From Cryptomeria japonica (taxonomy: Eukaryota > Streptophyta > Pinopsida > Cupressales > Cupressaceae): 64,000 nt of DNA. The notes under the pieces are model-generated. The model searched no databases. It saw only the letters and a program-made list of their open reading frames with translations, and was not told the DNA's origin. A program made the translations under genes and the position numbers. Location: assembly GCF_030272615.1 (NCBI RefSeq), contig NC_081414.1, positions 819,852,396 to 819,916,395 of the forward strand, written 5' to 3'. Of the stretch, positions 24,291 to 35,936 are shown one piece after another. Every line of letters begins with the position of its first letter. The stretch's first letter is position 1.

Positions 24291-24654
24291 GAGTGATACT
24301 GATTGGCATCAGTCCAGTATGCATTATTAGAACTATCATTCATTCTGGATTGATAAGTGGGTGCTACTACTTAGGGGGAGTAGTCAACTGTGTGGTTCAG
24401 GGGTTTTATGATTTTCCTTTGATGTTTATGTCAAATTTTTGGCATTGATGTCAAAGGGGAAGTGGTATATATGTGAAAAACAGAGCTTATCAGTCACGGG
24501 GGGGGTTTGGTCTATGGTTTGGTTATTTGGTTCAGAACTTCATTGATATATCATTTTGATTGGATGTCTTCCATTGGGGGAGACTTGTTTGGCACTTCTT
24601 GGCACTTAGATACTTTTCACATCTAGTGTTGCCATCAATGCCAAAGGGGGAGAT

Positions 24655-25877
24655 TATTGGCAATTTGGAGGAATTGGTTATGTGTTGCATTGATGTCAAC
24701 ACTAGCTTCTTTGGTTATCTACTGAATTCCGAGAGTGGTTGGACTCTGATGATGATCAGGAGATTTGTCTCCAATATATTCTGATTGGTGGAATTGGTTT
24801 GGTTTGGTCATTCATGTTATTCAGATGCGTGTCACACTCAGTTGGTTCAGGATTTGGTGATCCGGAAGCTATCATATGTTCTAGTAAGCCTTTTGGTTAC
24901 CGGTAAGGGTTCTACCAGAAGAGCTTCGTTGAAGATCTTTTGATGGATTCAATAAGTGGTGTTGGTGCGGCTTCTAGAAGGTTTTCAGGATGCTGATGGT
25001 TATTGTGTTCATGTTCCAGTTTATTGGTGGAATTTCATTTGGCTTATAGCGACCTATTTTAGGTCAGGTCTTCTTCTGCTAGGTTATGGACCGGTTTATG
25101 TAACATGTTGGTGGATGCTCCCGATGCGTTACCGGTTGGATTTATTGTTTGGTTAATGTTGTTTCAGTATTAGGCCGCCTTGGATTATCATTGGTTTGCG
25201 GGTTTATGTAATGGATTTATTGTATTATCTTTTAGGTGGCCGACCTAATTGTTTAGGTTTCGGGTTGGTATAAATATGATGTAAGATCTCTTTGTAGATC
25301 GTGGCATGTGGTATGGGATTATGGTTATGGGATTATCTGTGTGCAAATAAAGTTGTAATCATATGCAAAAGGTTTGATCGATCATAGGTGATTGAATTGG
25401 GGTTGTGTAAAAGGTTTAAGACCTCCGGCATTGAGCTTAACCGGAACTGTACTTAGACATAGGAGATGCTATTCTTGCATTTAATTCTTATTTCCCGATT
25501 GTAGTCTGGATTTCTTTTGTAGTCAATGAGGCTCCTTTTGTGATGAGCAGTGCGCTCTAGGTTGTTGGCCTTCCTACATGTGCAGGACCCTTATTGTATT
25601 CACATACTTACTGCAGAAGTATCATCTGGCTGTGGGTAGGCTTCCCATCGTGGTTTTTCCCTTTACCGGGTTTTCCACGTACAAATCTTGGTGTTATGTG
25701 TTGTGGATGCATGGTAATCGGTTTAAGATTTATGATTGTGCTTAATTGATATATCTATTATTTCGGTATTTGGTTTATGCATTCCGATAAAAGGTTTTGT
25801 GTGCTTAAAGTTTCATTAACTGTTAACAACTGATTCACCCCCCCCCCCCTCTCAGTTGTTCACCGATTATCCTAACA
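24655..25877 (+). repeat. 3' LTR of the Copia element
   Basis: It starts TATTGGCAAT (the second base of the terminal TG mutated to A) and ends CCTAACA, directly followed by the GGAGG target duplication. The C-run near the end differs in length from the 5' LTR. Confidence 0.95.
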
Positions 25878-25882
25878 GGAGG

Positions 25883-26160
25883 ACTACGAGGTATTTTCAC
25901 CAACATGTAATTTTCTTGATGCTACAACTCCTGGTAAAGAGCAACTGATGAAAGCATGTCAAGTTATGAATGATACATCTGGTAGTACGGAAATGGAAAG
26001 TGGAAGGGAAAAGCCCACGAAGGAAGAACAAAGGCAGTACGAACAAGGCACCCGGAAGGAATTACAAGTTGTCAAGTACCAGAGCACCTTAAAGGCCATC
26101 CAAAGCCAAGCACACAGACAAGAAGCAGGGAAAAATTGAAGTTGGTCCAAAGAAGGAGCA
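25883..26160 (+). pseudogene. Tail of the gag-protease frame after the Copia insertion
   Basis: The codons continue in frame with those ending at 18766 once the Copia element and one GGAGG copy are removed. The peptide runs from DYEVFSPTCNFLDA through a Lys/Glu-rich stretch to a TGA at 26137-26139. No polymerase motif follows. Confidence 0.8.
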
Positions 26161-27115
26161 CCGAACACATCTCCCCAATTCGTACGAGCAGCAGAAGGCA
26201 GCAAAAGTTCGTACACATCCATACGGCAAGAGGAAAGTGATCCATGCACACCTGTACGACAAGGGGGAAGTGACTTGTACGCAAGGAAGAAAACATTTTG
26301 ACGGAGGCAAAATTGAGCAAAGTGGGAAGACAACCGTACGGAACCACACAGATCGCAAGGAGGAGATTAAAAGTTTGTACACAAGGAAGAGAAATCCGTA
26401 CAGAGGGTGAAACAAACCGTATGAAGGCAGGAGGAGTCGTTTGTATGGGGTATGCAAAGTTCTATGGAGGAGTCTGTACGAGGTGTGTAGAGTTCCGTAC
26501 GAGGGCAAAAGGAATCCGTACAATGAAAAGCGAGGAAATCTGTACCAAAATTTGCATGAAGTTCAAGGGAGTCTGTACGGAGCTGACAAGGGATTTGGGT
26601 GAAGTTGTACGGAATTGGCAGACAAATTCAGAGAAATCTAGAACTCCGTACACGAAGTTGCAAGATTGAATTCGTACAAAATCCATAACATAACAGAGGA
26701 AACAAGTCGCACGGGAGGAAATACGTACAACCAAACACAAGAAAATCTATACGACCAAACACAGGAAAATCTGAAAGACCAAACACAGGAAAATCTATAT
26801 GGCCAAACACAAGGAAATCCATACGGCCAGCCACAAGAACTCCCATACGGACAGATAGGAGAAATTCGTACAAACAGTGAAGACATCCATACGAAGTTTG
26901 GAAATGTCAATACAGAGTTGGCATAGAAGTTTGAAGAGATCCATACGGAATTTCCAAGAATCCGTACGGAGTTGGAGGGTAAATTTGGAGGAATCTGTAC
27001 AAAATTGGTGGCTGAGGAGATCTCATACAGTGACAGTTGGAGGCATCCGTACGGGCAAAGAAACGGTTGCTCCAACCTTTTGGCGGAAGGAAGTGTACAT
27101 CTGGCAAGAGAGTTG
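26160..27115 (+). repeat. Degenerate GTAC-palindrome array
   Basis: About twenty GTAC words occur in roughly 0.95 kb, most within variants of the palindrome TCCGTACGGA, at irregular 20-50-bp spacing. In one frame this yields recurring GVCT/GIRT/EIRT peptides (26298-26669); in another it yields SIRS/SVRSW repeats (26877-27050). The start codons and frames change along the array, so a single protein is not evident. Confidence 0.85.
26735..26855 (+). repeat. 24-bp tandem repeat (8-residue QTQENLYD-like units)
   Basis: About four to five units of the type GAAAATCTATACGACCAAAC run head to tail within the GTAC array, encoding QTQENLYD, QTQENLKD, QTQENLYG and QTQGNPYG. Confidence 0.9.
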
Positions 27116-27262
27116 TTGGAAGTGGTCAGTGAGACACAGGTGGCGTAAGGAGTAGGGGAAAACAGAGTTTCTCAGGCAGCCCCTGAGATGATGCCCGACA
27201 TTACTCCACCCGTTGACAGAAGTAAGGAAACTCCTCGTAGTCACGAGAGCTCTGTTGGTTAG

Positions 27263-28024
27263 ATGGAGGAGATGCCACTGTCAAGGGAAGAGGGGATGCA
27301 GGATGTTCCAAAACGAGTCATTGTGGATGTAGTTGACGTAGAGGCATCGCCGCCATCCAAGACAGCACCCAGGACAAGAGCCACCTTGAGGTGGTTCAGC
27401 CCCACAAGAGGTACGGATGGGCAAGAAGAAACAATTGATTCATGGCTACTAGAGACATTGGGTGTTCGGGTGGAGAACATTCCAGAGCTACCATCACCTA
27501 GCGGACATGGCGGAGTTGGTGGTCTTGGCGGACATGGTGGACTTGGCGGACTTGGCAGTCCTAGCGAAGTTGGCGGTCCTGGCAGACATGGTAGAGTTGG
27601 TGGTCCTGGACATGGTGGAGTGGACCTGCCATCTGGCGGTCATGGCGGAGTTGGCGGAATGGAACTGCCATCTAGCGGTCTTGGTGGAGTTGGCATAATG
27701 GTGGACTTGCCATCTGGCAGTCGTGGAGGAGTTGGCAGAATGGAACTGCCATCTGGTGGTCCTAGCGGAGTTGGCAAAATGGAACTATCTGGCGGTCTTG
27801 GCGAAGTTATACTTCGGTCTAGTGATACAGAGCCTCATAGTGAGATGGAAATTCCATCTAGCGAACAAAACTCAAGAAGGGCATTACAGGTACAACACGA
27901 GCAAGGGGCACTACCCCTTGACCCCGTTGGGAGCGTTTTGCCCCCATACCCCCTTTTGATTTGGCAGGTACACTACATGTTGGGGTTGTCCAATACAAGT
28001 CTTGGCCTACACTCTTGTCATTAG
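27263..28024 (+). CDS. Gly-rich repeat ORF of the gag-protease element
   Basis: An open frame of 253 residues starts at ATG 27263 and ends just before the polypurine tract and 3' LTR. Residues 1-75 are mixed charged sequence. Residues 76-190 are Gly-rich repeats of the type GGHGGVGG alternating with MELPSGG, built from 9-27-bp units based on GGCGGTCATGGCGGAGTT. The final 60 residues are unlike any family I know. It is unclear whether it is translated. Repeat expansion near the 3' end of non-autonomous elements is common, and the intact frame could be chance because the unit length is a multiple of three. A role in packaging or nucleic-acid binding would be speculation. Confidence 0.5.
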   Translation: MEEMPLSREEGMQDVPKRVIVDVVDVEASPPSKTAPRTRATLRWFSPTRGTDGQEETIDSWLLETLGVRVENIPELPSPSGHGGVGGLGGHGGLGGLGSPSEVGGPGRHGRVGGPGHGGVDLPSGGHGGVGGMELPSSGLGGVGIMVDLPSGSRGGVGRMELPSGGPSGVGKMELSGGLGEVILRSSDTEPHSEMEIPSSEQNSRRALQVQHEQGALPLDPVGSVLPPYPLLIWQVHYMLGLSNTSLGLHSCH

Positions 28025-28091
28025 TCTTTCCAGATATTACTTGATGTTTACTTGTCGTCTCAAAGACGACTTTTTCTTTTGGGGGGGATAA

Positions 28092-28439
28092 TGTAGTTGG
28101 CATAAAACGCCTATTTTTTACATTTGATAATTTTGGTTACCTAACAGTGTATTAATTAATTGTATTAAGTGGGTTGTCACTCTCGAGTAGTTATGTGTCG
28201 GTTGGTTGACAGTTGTGTACCTCTTAGCAATCGTTGAGTCCTTTAAATATGTCATGTACCGCCAAGGAAAGGAGGACAGTATAGTCGGGTCTATTGTAAT
28301 CCTTGGCCGACCATCTCTGGTCTCTTCTCTATAATAATTGCATGTGCGAATAAAGATATATTTTACTGCCGTGTCTAGTATGCATTGTCATGTACGTCAT
28401 TATTTCATGTATTTAATTTACTAGTTGTAGCGGTAAACA
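28092..28439 (+). repeat. 3' LTR of the gag-protease element
   Basis: It starts TGTAGTTGGC and ends GGTAAACA, followed by the GCCAT target duplication. It is collinear with 15935-16277. Confidence 0.93.
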
Positions 28440-29226
28440 GCCATACCTAGTGAGGAATCTTTCACCGTTCCCCCTCCTTGCACTCCCTTCCTTCCACAAG
28501 ATAGATAAATGTATGGATATTTAGATTCAAGCATATTTCTAAAGTAATCTAATAGATTATAAAAGATCACCTTGCTGTAGATATGATTGCATTTGCTGAT
28601 GCAGATGTAATTCTGGTTTGATTACTGCCATAATCCTTAAATTCTGCTCACGAGTCTGCTATATATCTGCTCATAGGTCTGCTATAATGATCTTCAAATC
28701 TTTCATAGGGAAACCTTTCATAAGAATTGAGTCACCACTTTTCATTGCTACCTTTGAGAATAATATATTATTCTCCAAACTGATCTCCCTTGGATCCCTT
28801 CCTCAAATGAACCTTCTTCCCTTTATATCTCCCAATGTGAGGGAGAGGTCACACCTCTTCATGATGTATGCCTTTTGGTAAGAGACACAACCTTTCACAA
28901 TTAGCACCCTTTTGAAAGAGTGCAACCACTTCCTTATCTACTTCCCATTCCTTTTCTTCTTCCAATAATCTTTCCTTGATTTAAATGCTCCCTTCCTTCT
29001 TCCTTTCTCTCTCCTCTCCCTCTAAATGAGGTTCTCTTCTCCCTTTTATGTCTCATGTTTGAGGGAGTCACAACTTTTCATTTCATGTCTTTTGACCAGT
29101 CGCTAAATTAAATTTTAATTATATTTAATTATATTCTTTTATATTTTAAATTAAATTTTATTTTTCTTCTTTTGTATTTTAATTTTATTATTAAATTATA
29201 TTTCAAAGTGGGGACATTACACATTG

Positions 29227-31584
29227 AGTAGGGGCATACATAAAGTTGAGTAGCAGTTAATACTGGGATTGGCAAAGAAGGGGGCCCTGTGGCACAATCG
29301 TTCTAGTATATGAACTTGTTGCTGTGGAATGTTGAAATGCAGAGGGAGTTTGAAGGGGTAGTTGCCAAAGACAATTCAAATAATATTTTGAAAAGCAGAC
29401 TTCTAGTTGGCATCATTAAAAGAGGGGCTTCCTGATCCTCTATTTGAATAGATCGTTGTTTCTGAGCAGTAGCAATAGTGTTCCAGATGACACTGGCCTT
29501 GGGATTGAAGAAAAACGTGTATATCCTCCTAACCTTTAGACTTCCTCTTATTGACCTTGATGGTTGGTATGTTGGATGTACATGGACATTTGCAGAAGAG
29601 AAAGAACCTTTTCATAGTGAATGCCCTTAACCTTGGAATTCTCATGAGCAATTTAGAAGTCATGTCAACATACTTCAAGACTCATAATCTGAGAATTGTA
29701 CAACAAGACCATAAAATCGGCATCCTGAGGGTTTGGGAATGTTGCTTGTTATGGATTCCTATAAGAAGTCTTGATTGCCCTTTCTGTGAGTGTTTTGGCC
29801 CTTAGGCAAAGAAAAGCATGGGTGAGGATACCATGAAACTGGATGACATGGAGTATTCGTAGCCATGAAATCTACCCTTGTATGCAATCATAATTTTGTC
29901 CTCACCGACCTCTGACATCCAAAAGCCAGATTTATTGTGTTTGTTGTATTGACAATTGGTATGAAACATAAATGAACACTGAAATACTTTATGGATCGGT
30001 AGGTAGATAAGGAAGATTTTCTTTTCATCCTTTTACCAAGAGTGATAATGGACTGGTGAGTAGACTCTGCCAGGCCTCTGGGACAGTATCCAGTATCATA
30101 AACCAAAAGTAGTAAGTCACATTCAATGACAAGAGTCTCAATCCTTGGGTAAATGCAGAGCTGAAGTCGTGTTTAGGGCCTCTAAATTCTTCTTTGTTGG
30201 AAAAAGTGCATATGTGCTACCCCAAGCTGATAATTGAAGAACACTCACAGTTGTGGATTATCCCTCTTATCCCAGCTTTCACCAGGTTCTTCTTTGATGG
30301 TCCATCAAAGTTGAGCTGAAGGACTCCATTAAGAGGACAATCTCAACCCTGTGGAGGATCTATGTGCAGCCATATGTAATTGTACTGGAAGGAAATGCCC
30401 CATGTTTTAGCCATGTATGAATTCACGTGTTAGTAGGATCCAACCTATGTAGATCAAGGTTGTACTCCTTATTATGGCACCTCTAAATTCTTCTTTGTTG
30501 GAATAAGTGCCTATGTGCTTCCCCAAGCTGATAATTGAAGAACACTCACAGTTGTGAATTATCCTTCTTATCCCAACTTTCACCAGGTTCTTCTTTGATG
30601 GTCCATCAAAGTTGAGCTGAAGGACTCCATTAAGAGGACAATCTCAACCCTGTGGAGGATCTATGTGCAGCCATATGTAGTTGTAGTGGAAGGAAATGCC
30701 CCATGTTTTAGCCATGTATGAATTTCACGTGTTGGTAGGATCCAACCTATGTATATCAAGGTTGTACTCCTTATTTTGGCACATAAATGTACGGACGAAA
30801 CCATCCTTTCTGCTTTTTAATGTGTTCAACAATTTATTTCCTTCCACGTGATGAGACTGGAAGCTATGGAATATGCAGTTTGAACAAAAGGCTTATATTT
30901 ATCATGTGTGCCTGTTTCTTGAGGAGGTGTGAAATATTACAGTGGTGTGGTAAGTTGTTGACAAATTTGGTGGCTAGTCAATACTAAACTTCTTGACCAT
31001 ATTAATAATGAAGAAAGAGATGATTGATAGATCTTGCCTTTTTTACAGTTGGGACACATGATGGAATTGTTGGGGCTGTTAACATTTTATTTTGTTCCCT
31101 TCAGGACAACGGAAAACAGAACAGCATTTAAGGATAAACCTTTATTCAAACTAGAAGGGGAAACTCTCTTGTAACTAAAAACTAATCTAGACCCCAGAAC
31201 CTGCAGGGACAATCTTTAGCTTTATTCAATGTGTACAAGATAAACTTTGGGATTTCGGCATGCAGCACAAACCAGCTAAAGAGAATATCTGTCTTTTTGT
31301 TCTCGGGTATAAACACAAGGCTACCACAACACATCTACACAAGATTAGAGAATTTTGATCTTTAGATTTGATAAAAATGACCTGATATATGGTAACTAAA
31401 CACACACACACACACATTTAATGGCTAGATCTAGACACCAGAAAAAGTACGCATATACAAGAATTGGAATTGCAAGCAAAGATGAGATCTATCAAATTGA
31501 ATAAAAGAAATTGCATACAATGCTACAATAACCCCTTCAATGAAAACCCAGAATACTCACTAAGAGATGTTTAATTTCAGAGCG
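29227..31584. other. Intergenic sequence, no recognised gene
   Basis: Apart from the 301-bp tandem duplication at 30180-30782, I see no gene family. Short open stretches (for example 29551-29805) lack family resemblance. A run of CA/TG repeats lies near 31397-31417. Confidence 0.5.
30180..30782. repeat. Tandem duplication, two ~301-bp units
   Basis: CTCTAAATTCTTCTTTGTTG at 30180 recurs at 30481, and the two units stay similar to 30480 and 30782 with a handful of substitutions and one extra T. It is a recent local duplication in unique-looking sequence. Confidence 0.95.
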
Positions 31585-31585
31585 A

Positions 31586-32761
31586 AGATTGTTTGTCCTA
31601 TTCATGGATGGATTGTCCGACCCATTGAAGGGTTGGATTAAGGCCCTTAATCCATCTACATTACAGGATGCAATAAAATGGGCGAGAGAAATGGAGTCTT
31701 CGACTTCAAAGGTCAGAAATCAATCAAGAGGAATTTTTACCCAAGGATGAGAAGCATGATGACAAACTAGATACAAGAATTCCTAATCCGCCTAAACCTT
31801 CACCTCCTAAGTTGGATTTTAAATTGAGGAGTGAGTTGCGGAAGAAGAAGTTGCGTTTCACTTGCCACAAACCGTGGGAACCTAGTCACAGGTGCCTTGG
31901 GAAAGGCAAATCATACTACATTGAGGTCACTTCTGACATAGAGGGCAAGGTAACTGATACTAGCTCGAGAAGTGAGCATGAGGAGGCACATGGTACCATT
32001 GCCTGCCTATCAGGAAGTTTTTCGCATCATCCTTTCCGAGTAAGAGGAGTATTGATGGGACAGTAGGTGATTTGTTTGGTAGACAATGCAGCAACTCATA
32101 ATGTCATTAATGAAGATCTTGTAGTGAGACAAGGAATACAAGTTGAGGACCTTCCAAGATTCGGAATCAAGATGATAAACGGATTCAAGACAAGTTGCAC
32201 TAAGATGATTCTGCAACTACGCATCCAGTTGGATAAAAACATTTTTATGTGATTGGGATTGGTGAGGGTGATATAATATTGGGAATTTTGTGGTTACACT
32301 CTCTTGGTAAATACAGTCAAGGTTTCCAAACAAGAGAGTTGGAGTTCACTAATTGACGAGAGAAAGATAGGGTTTGAAGGCATCGAATAATGGTCTGTAA
32401 AAGGTAGTGACAGTGAAGAAGTTGGAAGCATTGTGTGTACATTTTGAAGTCGTCCCTGAGGTATGCCCGCTAGAATGTATTTTCAGAATGACTCCTCATT
32501 GTCCAACTTTTGTGAAGAATTGAGGAATGTGGGAATCAGAGTAGCGCAGCGGACATCAAATAAGGACAAGAGACAAGATGGTGAATTTGGCCGTTTGATA
32601 CAGAAGATTATTCGACTGATTTCTAGGAGGGATAAGTGGATAGCAGTTGCAGGTTTCTTGCAGCACAATGTGTCCAGCAGGAGTACATACTGGACTCCAA
32701 AACTAATATGGGATCCCGGTGGCGAATTGCTTGAGGGCGAGCAATCTTGGGGAGGAGGACT
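31586..32761 (+). pseudogene. Ty3/gypsy Gag-protease relic with RT deleted
   Basis: Gag pieces are RLFVLFMDGLSDPLKGWIKA (about 31586) and a Cys/His segment CHKPWEPSHRCLGKGKSYYI (about 31862). Protease follows: PFRVRGVLMGQ, then LVDNAATHNVI where LVDSGATHNFI is usual, so the catalytic triad motif is changed. DIILGILWLHSLGKY lies near 32270. Several stops interrupt the frame. RT, RNase H and integrase are absent; only a short stretch separates protease from a purine-rich tract (TTGGGGAGGAGGACT) and the LTR start at 32762. It is an internally deleted relic. Confidence 0.85.
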
Positions 32762-33060
32762 TGTAATGTCCCAATTTTGATAGATAAAATATTACTTAAT
32801 AGTTAATTCCTTAAGCTAAAATATATCAAAAGAGGAATTAAGTTTAATTATTTAATATTTTTACCAAATGGGAGATTAAAAAGCTAAATATTAAAAAATT
32901 AATTGACTTAAGAAAATTAAGTCACTTAACTAATAGTGGCAACCATACAGCAACCAACAATAATATTATTTAAAGGACTCTGGGATGAAAGAAAGATATT
33001 TTCTTTAGTTTGGATTTGAGAATTTACTCAAATTTATCTTCTCGGGATGTGCCTGGGAAA
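32762..33060 (+). repeat. 3' LTR start of the Ty3 relic (right end unresolved)
   Basis: TGTAATGTCCC directly follows the purine tract and matches the end motif of the solo LTR at 8146/29221. The sequence is AT-rich. I could not find the closing GGGACATTACA, so the right border is approximate. Confidence 0.6.
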
Positions 33061-35450
33061 CCGTTTTCAGGAGTGAAAGATCTGTCCTAGGTGAAGGTGG
33101 AAGAGTCACACAGATTCTTCATTGGATTTAATGCATAATTTTACTGAAATCAGGGAAGTCTTCCAGAAGCCCGATTTCAACCATTCAGAGGTATTCATCG
33201 GTACAAAGGTATTTATACACAGCACAATGTTTGGTTCATTGGTTGATTGAATTCTTATATTCTGATAACAATCATTGGAGCACAGCATAACATCTGAGTA
33301 TAGCCCAGGGAGGTGGTGAAAATAATGCATGATAAAGCCAGGAAACAAGATGACAAAAGTCAAGTTACTTAATTCCAATAGAAATGGTACCCCCTAAGTA
33401 TCCGTGGAAGGCTGCTCTGCAGTGTCACATTTGCTTCTCAGACCTCCATGTGCCAGTTGAATAATAACAATCAACGGAGTCTGCATTGCTTTAAGTGGTA
33501 TGTGACATCTAGAAAAACAACTCTTGACATACGGAGCATACTGACTAGCATGTAAACAACAAAGACATTAGGTCTAGAGAAGCAACAATATCTGATGATC
33601 AGAAGTATACAGAAGATAGTAAAGGCAAATCCGTAGCAGTTGGTTATATGCAAATAAAATCGTTGAGAATACACTCCTTAGGAAAGACACGAGGCAGATT
33701 CTCAGCAACTGGTTACATTAAAAAAATCTTCTAATCATGGATTTTCCTTGATAAATGGGCAATTTAGATACAGTTTCAGACTCTAGCACCAACAGAAGAA
33801 TTTTGTCCAGATAAAGACCATCAAATTTCACATTTCAAACCTCAGGAAAAACAAATTTGGCTGTAAAATGTGGTCCTTTCATCATTAAGAAAACACCAAA
33901 GTATGAAAAAAAAAACACAAGCAAGATTTATATGCTTTGGCTATTCCTTAACAAAACACTCATCTTGGCGAAATGATTAGAGCCATAGGATATTCTCCAC
34001 TTCTTTATGTAATGCTTTACTCTAGAATGGTAACATTTGAGTGAAACAAATGTAATATTTAACACCTTTCAACTTGTTAGACAAAAGAATATATGCTTCA
34101 ACCTTGTCTAACACTCACAAACTGCATTTTCAATTACAAAACTCAGTGTTACAAAAGAATTTAATGAGTAAATGATTTCACTCAATCACTTCACCATTAC
34201 TCACATTTAGTGAAGAAAACCAACTACAGGGAAACCATAGCAAAAAAGGACGTATAGCAAAGTTACATAAGGGACCGAACTAACTTGGATCCCTAAACCC
34301 CAAATTATAATAGAAGTGTATTCGACGTGAATAAGTTCTAACAGAGAGTGCAAAACAAGCCATAACACCACACTAATGTTGAAAGTTTGTTCAAAATAAT
34401 GGCATTCATGCCAAGCAACCCAACTAGGCACTCTCAGCAACATTGTCTCATCTCTCAAGCATGCATCCAATGTGATTTACCAACTTGGAAATACTACAAT
34501 GCCTCATGGTTTGCAAATGAGCATGGTTCAAACCTAGTAGAGTTTCATATGTTCTGATTTCCAGTCTCTCTGACTCCATTTAAAATACTGAATTGGAAAA
34601 CTTTAAATAATAATGATAAAAATTTTGAAAAAGGAACTAAAATACAATATATTCATAAACCTTCGATCAAATATGAGTAGGCCCACCATGTTTTGGTACC
34701 CACTACTGTTCAAGTTGCAGAACTAATTAAATCTTCAAATGTTCATATATATTTCATTCGAGAAACTTTAGCATTTGGTGCAACGAACGTGACTATGAAT
34801 ATTTACCATCCAGCTATTACAGTGGATTTTTTAAGTCTGCATGACACAAAGCAAAATAGCAAACCATCGCCTGTCTTCAGTTTCATTGTTTGGAGGTTGA
34901 AAATTTGTGTCTTCTCTAGCTAGAAATTCCGCTTGATTTTCAACTGAAGGATCGCATGTATCTTCCAAGAACAGACATTGATTTTAACATACGCACTCAA
35001 TTAAAATGGCACCAAAGCCATCTCAAACCCTAAAATTGCAAAGGCTTAAATTTTATGACATATAATAAAAGCATAAAATGGAAATTTTCTAGAGCTTCCA
35101 ACTTCGAACCTAAAACACTAGAAAGTCATCGTACACTGTCCAAAATAAGTGTAAAGGCGCAATTTTTATTATACTTTTGACTCTTAACGAGAATGAATAT
35201 CATTAAATTCAGCTTAAAAAAGAACCTCCCTAGCTAACAACTTCAGAATTGAACATAGAGCCCTAAAAAACAACAAAAAAGCCATTATTTCTTTGAATTA
35301 TCTTACATTTTTTTTTTCAAACAGATGAAAAATTGAAAAGAAATACTAAAATTTTCAGCATGTAAAACAAAAAAAAATCCCGAAACGCTTTAAAAAAACG
35401 AAAAGAAAAATAAAACAAAATTAAAAAAAAAGCTCTAGCAGTGACCTCAC
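33061..35450. other. AT-rich intergenic sequence, nothing recognised
   Basis: I find no protein family, RNA gene or repeat with clear borders on either strand. Confidence 0.45.
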
Positions 35451-35936
35451 ATAACGGCCGCGTTCAGCAGCAAGTGACGTAAATAATTCCGTCAGCTGCC
35501 CAGCTGCCACCGATTGGAACGCCACCTCTTCTCTGTCAATTGAACCCTAAAACACTGTGTTTTATCCACAAAGTCGAAAAAAGCCCTAACACGTCGGCAA
35601 GCAGCAGGTCCAGGGTTCGAAATCCGCGGGAGCAAATTGGCACAACAACAATAATAATATTAATAATAATAATAACTGTATGTTTTGTTAAAGTGTGTTC
35701 TGATTGAGGTCTCGTACAGACTGTTCAACATTCTCATCGATTAAAGCGAACGAAGAAAAAAGAGAGAGATGGAGAACAGACGAGACTCTAAATTTGGCGG
35801 GGGAAATTTAGGTGAGACCCGCCAAATTAATGGAGTCGTGGAGTTCTGTTTTAGCAGCAGATTGCTAAATTGAGTAACGATTGGTCGGAAAATAGGGTGG
35901 ATTTTGTGATGAGCTCATCCATAACCATTATAAAGG
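35451..35936 (+). promoter_or_regulatory. Possible promoter and first exon of an unidentified gene
   Basis: The sequence abruptly becomes GC/CpG-richer (ACGGCCGCG at 35455) and carries TGACGTAA near 35475, an as-1/TGA-factor type site. A purine-rich leader precedes an ATG at 35769 whose frame (MENRRDSKFGGG...) meets a plausible donor (TTTAG|GTGAG) after 14 codons. A second strong donor AAAG|GTAAGC is at 35936, after another ATG at 35909. Short upstream frames are typical of 5' UTRs. The downstream exons are not identified within the window, so the product is unknown. Confidence 0.3.

Larger units (their letters stand above)
18767..25877 (+). mobile_element. Copia (Ty1) LTR retrotransposon, full length but inactive
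   Basis: LTRs at 18767-20002 and 24655-25877, target duplication GGAGG on both sides (18762-18766 and 25878-25882), PBS TGGTATCAGAGC at 20005-20016 (initiator Met tRNA type) and polypurine tract AAAGGGGGAGAT just before 24655. The order gag, protease, integrase, RT, RNase H defines Copia. Several stops and frameshifts disable pol. It is inserted in the gag-protease element, so it is the youngest layer of this nest. A second copy of the family starts at 59589 on the opposite strand. Confidence 0.97.
15935..28439 (+). mobile_element. Gag-protease LTR element without RT, split by a Copia insertion
   Basis: Two closely similar LTRs (15935-16277 and 28092-28439) face the same way and are flanked by GCCAT (15930-15934 and 28440-28444). 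The internal part codes for Gag with four zinc knuckles and an aspartic protease, then changes into repetitive sequence: a GTAC-palindrome array, a 24-bp repeat and a Gly-rich ORF. A polypurine tract (TTTTGGGGGGGATAA) abuts the 3' LTR. No RT, RNase H or integrase is found, so it would need proteins from a helper. The Copia element 18767-25877 interrupts it. With that removed the element is about 5.4 kb. Confidence 0.9.
8146..29221. mobile_element. Solo LTR (~1.3 kb) split by two nested insertions
   Basis: The outer ends are TGTAATGTCCCC at 8146 and GGGGACATTACA ending at 29221, a perfect 12-bp inverted pair. The flanks CATTA (8141-8145) and CATTG (29222-29226) look like a 5-bp target duplication with one change. 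After removing the insertions 8372-15631 and 15935-28439 with one copy of each target duplication, about 1.3 kb remains (8146-8371, 15637-15934, 28445-29221). The rejoined sequence has an internal tandem duplication of about 213 bp: CCCTAGGCCC at 8325 and 15803, each followed by GGCCTCATGTGGTCC. This supports the reconstruction. The same start, TGTAATGTCCC, follows a Ty3 gag/protease relic at 32762, so the family is probably Ty3/gypsy (inference). Confidence 0.75.

Noticed and set aside
35610-35640. tRNA B-box-like GGTTCGAAATCC
   Set aside because: No matching A-box or cloverleaf upstream; chance match.
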